Assembly (NCBI RefSeq): GCF_001305675.1
Contig: NZ_CP011853.1
Location: forward strand, 620,001 to 684,000
Length of the DNA: 64,000 nt
Direction of reading: 5' to 3'
From: Gordonia phthalatica
GTDB taxonomy: Bacteria > Actinomycetota > Actinomycetes > Mycobacteriales > Mycobacteriaceae
Under the pieces are notes generated by a model. The model saw only the letters and a list, made by a program, of their open reading frames with translations. It did not search any database and was not told the origin of the DNA. How positions within the stretch are numbered: the stretch's first letter is position 1; each line of letters starts with the position of its first letter. Shown one piece after another: positions 61,814 to 64,000 of this stretch. The position numbers and the translations under genes are program-made.

Positions 61814-62266
61814 TCAGTCCTTCTCCGATGCGACGGCCGCCGCATTCACCTTCGTCAGGACCGCGTGCAGTTCCTCCAGGAGAGGAAGGTCGCCACCGAG
61901 GGCGTCGACCACCTGGCCGGGGATCGCGAGGGCCTGGTTGCGCAGTTCGACGCCGGCGTCGGTGAGGTGGATCTCGACGCTGCGCTCGTCGGCTCCGCTG
62001 CGTCGTCGTTCGATGACGCCGTCGGCCTCAAGGCGCTTGAGCATGGGGGACAGGGTCGCCGAGTCGAGCTGCAGTAGCCGCCCGATCTCCTTCACCGGTA
62101 GGGGCGCGTGCTGCCAGAGGGTCAGCATCACCAGGTACTGCGGATGCGTGAGGCCGAGCGGTTCCAGGATCCGCCGATAGACGCGCAGCACTGAACGATT
62201 GGCGAGGGCGAGTGCGAAGCACACCTGACGTTCCAGCAGCAGCGGGTTTCCAGCGATCGCGGTCAT
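61814..62266 (-). CDS. OhrR-like MarR-family regulator
   Basis: A 150-residue MarR regulator of the organic-hydroperoxide sensor type. Cys16 in ERQVCFALALANRSV aligns with the OhrR peroxidatic Cys, and RVYRRILEPLGLTHPQYLVMLTLW with its Tyr is characteristic. The DNA-binding part is KEIGRLLQLDSATLSPMLKRLEADG. The ATG at 62266 has TAGAAT 6 bases upstream, so it may be leaderless. It is divergent from a DUF5313 gene across inverted repeats; no ohr peroxidase gene is adjacent. Confidence 0.87.
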   Translation of the reverse strand: MTAIAGNPLLLERQVCFALALANRSVLRVYRRILEPLGLTHPQYLVMLTLWQHAPLPVKEIGRLLQLDSATLSPMLKRLEADGVIERRRSGADERSVEIHLTDAGVELRNQALAIPGQVVDALGGDLPLLEELHAVLTKVNAAAVASEKD

Positions 62267-62296
62267 GGCCCGATTCTACGACCGATCGAGTAGCGC

Positions 62297-62344
62297 GCGA
62301 TTGAATCGTGCTGTAAGTTGCGTGATATTCAATCGCACGCGATT
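62297..62344. promoter_or_regulatory. Inverted repeats in the ohrR-DUF5313 divergent promoter
   Basis: GCGATTGAAT (62297-62306) and ATTCAATCGC (62327-62336) are perfect inverted copies. AATCGC-AC-GCGATT (62331-62344) is a second overlapping palindrome. They flank the promoters of both genes and are candidate binding sites of the MarR regulator. Confidence 0.6.
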
Positions 62345-62364
62345 TATTTTCGAGAGGTTCGACG

Positions 62365-62748
62365 ATGAGCGGTCGCCCGAATCCGATTCAGTGGGTCAGG
62401 TACGCCTACGGCCACACCCTGCCCGAGAGCAAACGGGAGTGGGTGCGCAACGATCTCACCGGCCCGATGGCCACCCCGCGGCACCTGATCCGCACGCAGT
62501 TCGCCTTCCTGCCGCTGTACCTGGCGATGTTCTTCGCCTTCGACGGTGCGGTGTGGATCCGGGCGCTGATGGTGCTGCTCGCGGTGCTGCTGGCGCTGAT
62601 CTTCTCCGCCGCCTACATGGCACAGAATCGGGTGGTGCGGCTCCGCAAGCACGACCTCGGGTTCTCGCCGCTCACACAGCGACAGCGCGTTCAGGCCGAC
62701 GCCGCGACCGAACGCTACCGCGAGATGTACGTGTCCCGTCGCGCCTGA
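62365..62748 (+). CDS. DUF5313 family membrane protein
   Basis: A 127-residue protein opening SGRPNPIQWVRYAYGHTLPESKREWVRNDLTGP, the family signature, followed by two hydrophobic segments (about residues 44-64 and 66-86) and a basic C-terminal tail. It is an inner-membrane protein of unknown role, common in Mycobacteriales. AGAGG precedes the ATG. It is divergent from the OhrR-like gene and so possibly induced by oxidants. Confidence 0.8.
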   Translation: MSGRPNPIQWVRYAYGHTLPESKREWVRNDLTGPMATPRHLIRTQFAFLPLYLAMFFAFDGAVWIRALMVLLAVLLALIFSAAYMAQNRVVRLRKHDLGFSPLTQRQRVQADAATERYREMYVSRRA

Positions 62749-62766
62749 CGCCCCGGTGGTCGCGGG

Positions 62767-63345
62767 TCACGACGTCGCCAGAACACCGTTCTGCACCGTG
62801 AACCAGGCGTCGGGTGAGGTGCAGGTGATCGAATTGTTCGGCCGGGCGGTGCACGCGAGGTCGCCGAAGGTGAGTCGGCTGCCCGCGGGCAGATCGGGCG
62901 CCGCGGCGGGACCGCCCTCGACGATCGTCGGTTCGGTGCCCTCGTTGGTCAGCACGATCGCGTTCGGCTGTCCGTTGAAGACGTCGACGCTGATGGTCGG
63001 TGCGTCGGGCGGGAACGGCGCCGAGCAGGTGATGCGGGCGGTGAGGCCGTTCATCGCCGGGCTCAGGGAGCATTCGCGCAGGGGGTCGTGCGCATAGCTC
63101 CACCGGAAGGCGCCGGGGCTGCCTGCCACCGCGTACGCGGCGGGATCGGCCTCGGTGGCGGGCGTGGTCGGAGTGAGCGGTACCGAGGTGATGGTGATCG
63201 TCGACGTCCCGGCGGGCGACGGTGTCACCGCCGTGATGCCGGGAGGCGTGCTGGAATCGCTCGCCGGCTGAGCATCGGAACCGCACGCGACCAGCGCGCC
63301 GGCGGCGACGACAGCCAGTCCGGACACGGTCCAGAGCCTCTTCAC
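62767..63345 (-). CDS. Putative lipoprotein with LppP/LprE-like domain
   Basis: A 192-residue exported protein. Signal peptide and lipobox ALVAC (Cys about residue 22) are followed by a Ser/Thr/Pro-rich linker and a beta-rich domain with four Cys (RECSL, RITCSAP, DLACTAR, SITCTSP), probably two disulfides. GTG 63345 has a GGGAGGGGG site upstream; the longer open frame is not signal-like. It resembles the C-terminal Cys repeats of the lipoprotein at 33322. Function unknown. Confidence 0.75.
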   Translation of the reverse strand: MKRLWTVSGLAVVAAGALVACGSDAQPASDSSTPPGITAVTPSPAGTSTITITSVPLTPTTPATEADPAAYAVAGSPGAFRWSYAHDPLRECSLSPAMNGLTARITCSAPFPPDAPTISVDVFNGQPNAIVLTNEGTEPTIVEGGPAAAPDLPAGSRLTFGDLACTARPNNSITCTSPDAWFTVQNGVLATS

Positions 63346-63449
63346 GCCGTCCCCCTCCCGGAATCCCACTTGCCCGGATTCCTCCGCTTCGTTGTTCTGT
63401 CTGAGGTTACCCGCACGCTCGGACGAAATCGCCGTGCGTCCGTGATGGA

Positions 63450-64000
63450 TCAGAGGTCGGCCAGTCGCGTTCGGATTGCCGCCCACCGGCGGTGGGCGCG
63501 CTGCTGGTGGGCGGTCATCGCCGCCCAGTGCTCGGCCAGGTCGGCGGTCGCGGACTCCTCGGCCACCAGACCCATGCGCGCCAGCAGACCGGCGTAGCCC
63601 CGCCGATACCAGCGGTCGATCAACGCTGCGGCCAGGTGCGGGACGTCGGCACCGCCCGGCAGCGGTCCGGGGCCGGACGGGGCGGCGATCTCCAGAATCA
63701 CTCCGCGCAGCGCAGTCCGGGCGCGGGGATCGTCGATCCCCTCGGACAGCAGGGTCGGGGTCACCGGCAGGCCGTCGTCGACGCGGGCGGTGATCGCGGT
63801 GAAGAGGGTGTCGTGGATCGGCCGGAGGAACAGGCCGCTCGCGACGGGCAGATGATCGTCCGACCGCGGCCGGTCGGCGGGTGCGCCGACGATCGCCGTC
63901 ACGGTCGCCGTCGTCATCGCGTCGGGCGCCCAGATCAGTGAGGTCAGGAACTCCAGCTCCAGGCGGATCGCGTCGTCGATGTCGTCGGGCGACGACGGCG
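63450..64000 (-). CDS. Hypothetical protein, DnaB-N-like, partial (5' end outside window)
   Basis: At least 183 codons are in the window, and the frame is open to the right edge, so the start lies outside. The visible part is mostly helical, with segments such as ELEFLTSLIWAPD and PHLAAALIDRWYRRGYAGLLARM that resemble the N-terminal domain of replicative helicases (DnaB-N) seen in some actinobacterial proteins of unknown role. An internal ATG at 63917 is not a credible start. The stop is TGA at 63450. Confidence 0.55.
   Translation of the reverse strand, partial: PSSPDDIDDAIRLELEFLTSLIWAPDAMTTATVTAIVGAPADRPRSDDHLPVASGLFLRPIHDTLFTAITARVDDGLPVTPTLLSEGIDDPRARTALRGVILEIAAPSGPGPLPGGADVPHLAAALIDRWYRRGYAGLLARMGLVAEESATADLAEHWAAMTAHQQRAHRRWAAIRTRLADL

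Overview
The window is high-GC actinobacterial DNA. GTG starts, GTGA/ATGA/TGATG gene overlaps, an antigen-85-type mycolyltransferase, ClpC1, mycofactocin-type dehydrogenases and a kstR-centred steroid catabolism locus all point to a mycolic-acid-containing member of the Mycobacteriales. Gordonia is the best guess; the genus is inference, not shown by the sequence. No rRNA, tRNA, CRISPR array, insertion sequence or prophage was recognised.

Layout. 1-850: a sulfur/metal-stress operon on the minus strand (CstR-like CsoR-family regulator, DUF302 protein, zinc-ribbon protein) behind a perfect palindromic operator. 900-5357: purB-purC-oligopeptidase B. 5492-6758: promoter and operator followed by a 5'-deleted enoyl-CoA hydratase remnant, then a TetR gene. 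6862-10756: a Hen1-Pnkp RNA-repair operon. 10963-11494: two small genes, the first interrupted by an amber codon. 11579-13652: a DHA2 efflux pump with its MarR regulator. 13734-16575: a glutathione-peroxidase-family enzyme, purS-purQ and an M18 aminopeptidase. 16646-18980: two regulator/enzyme pairs (HxlR with an NmrA/QorB-like reductase; MarR with a DoxX-like protein), each with inverted-repeat operators. 19091-23332: an anchored beta-propeller protein and ClpC1. 23532-29083: a small catabolic cluster (LLM monooxygenase remnant, Zn-alcohol dehydrogenase, epoxide-hydrolase-like enzyme, TetR, HSL esterase, two Dabb-like proteins). 29326-34353: cell-envelope genes (SGNH hydrolase, acyltransferase-3, mycolyltransferase, lipoprotein).

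34433-59470 is a steroid/cholesterol degradation region. It starts with three short-chain dehydrogenases. A six-gene minus-strand operon follows (KstD paralogue, KstD, VOC protein, ketosteroid-isomerase-like protein, small Cys protein, HsaD-like hydrolase). Next come a divergent Baeyer-Villiger monooxygenase, HsaB-, HsaC- and HsaA-like proteins, an IclR regulator, a KshA-type Rieske oxygenase and kstR. On the plus strand lies the side-chain set FadE34-like, ChsE1, ChsE2, ChsH2, ChsH1, Ltp2 and an acyl-CoA synthetase. Two regulatory signals partition the locus. KstR boxes (TAGAACnnGTTCTA) precede the side-chain genes. A separate 18-bp element, identical at two promoters and imperfectly repeated twice at a third, sits upstream of the ring-degradation genes and is probably read by the local IclR protein.

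59668-64000 holds a DUF732 lipoprotein, an ABC-F ATPase with a candidate attenuator leader, an OhrR-like MarR regulator, a DUF5313 membrane protein, a second lipoprotein and a gene cut by the window edge. Many promoters place a TAnnnT -10 hexamer 6-8 bp before the start codon, which suggests widespread leaderless transcripts and helps fix several starts.
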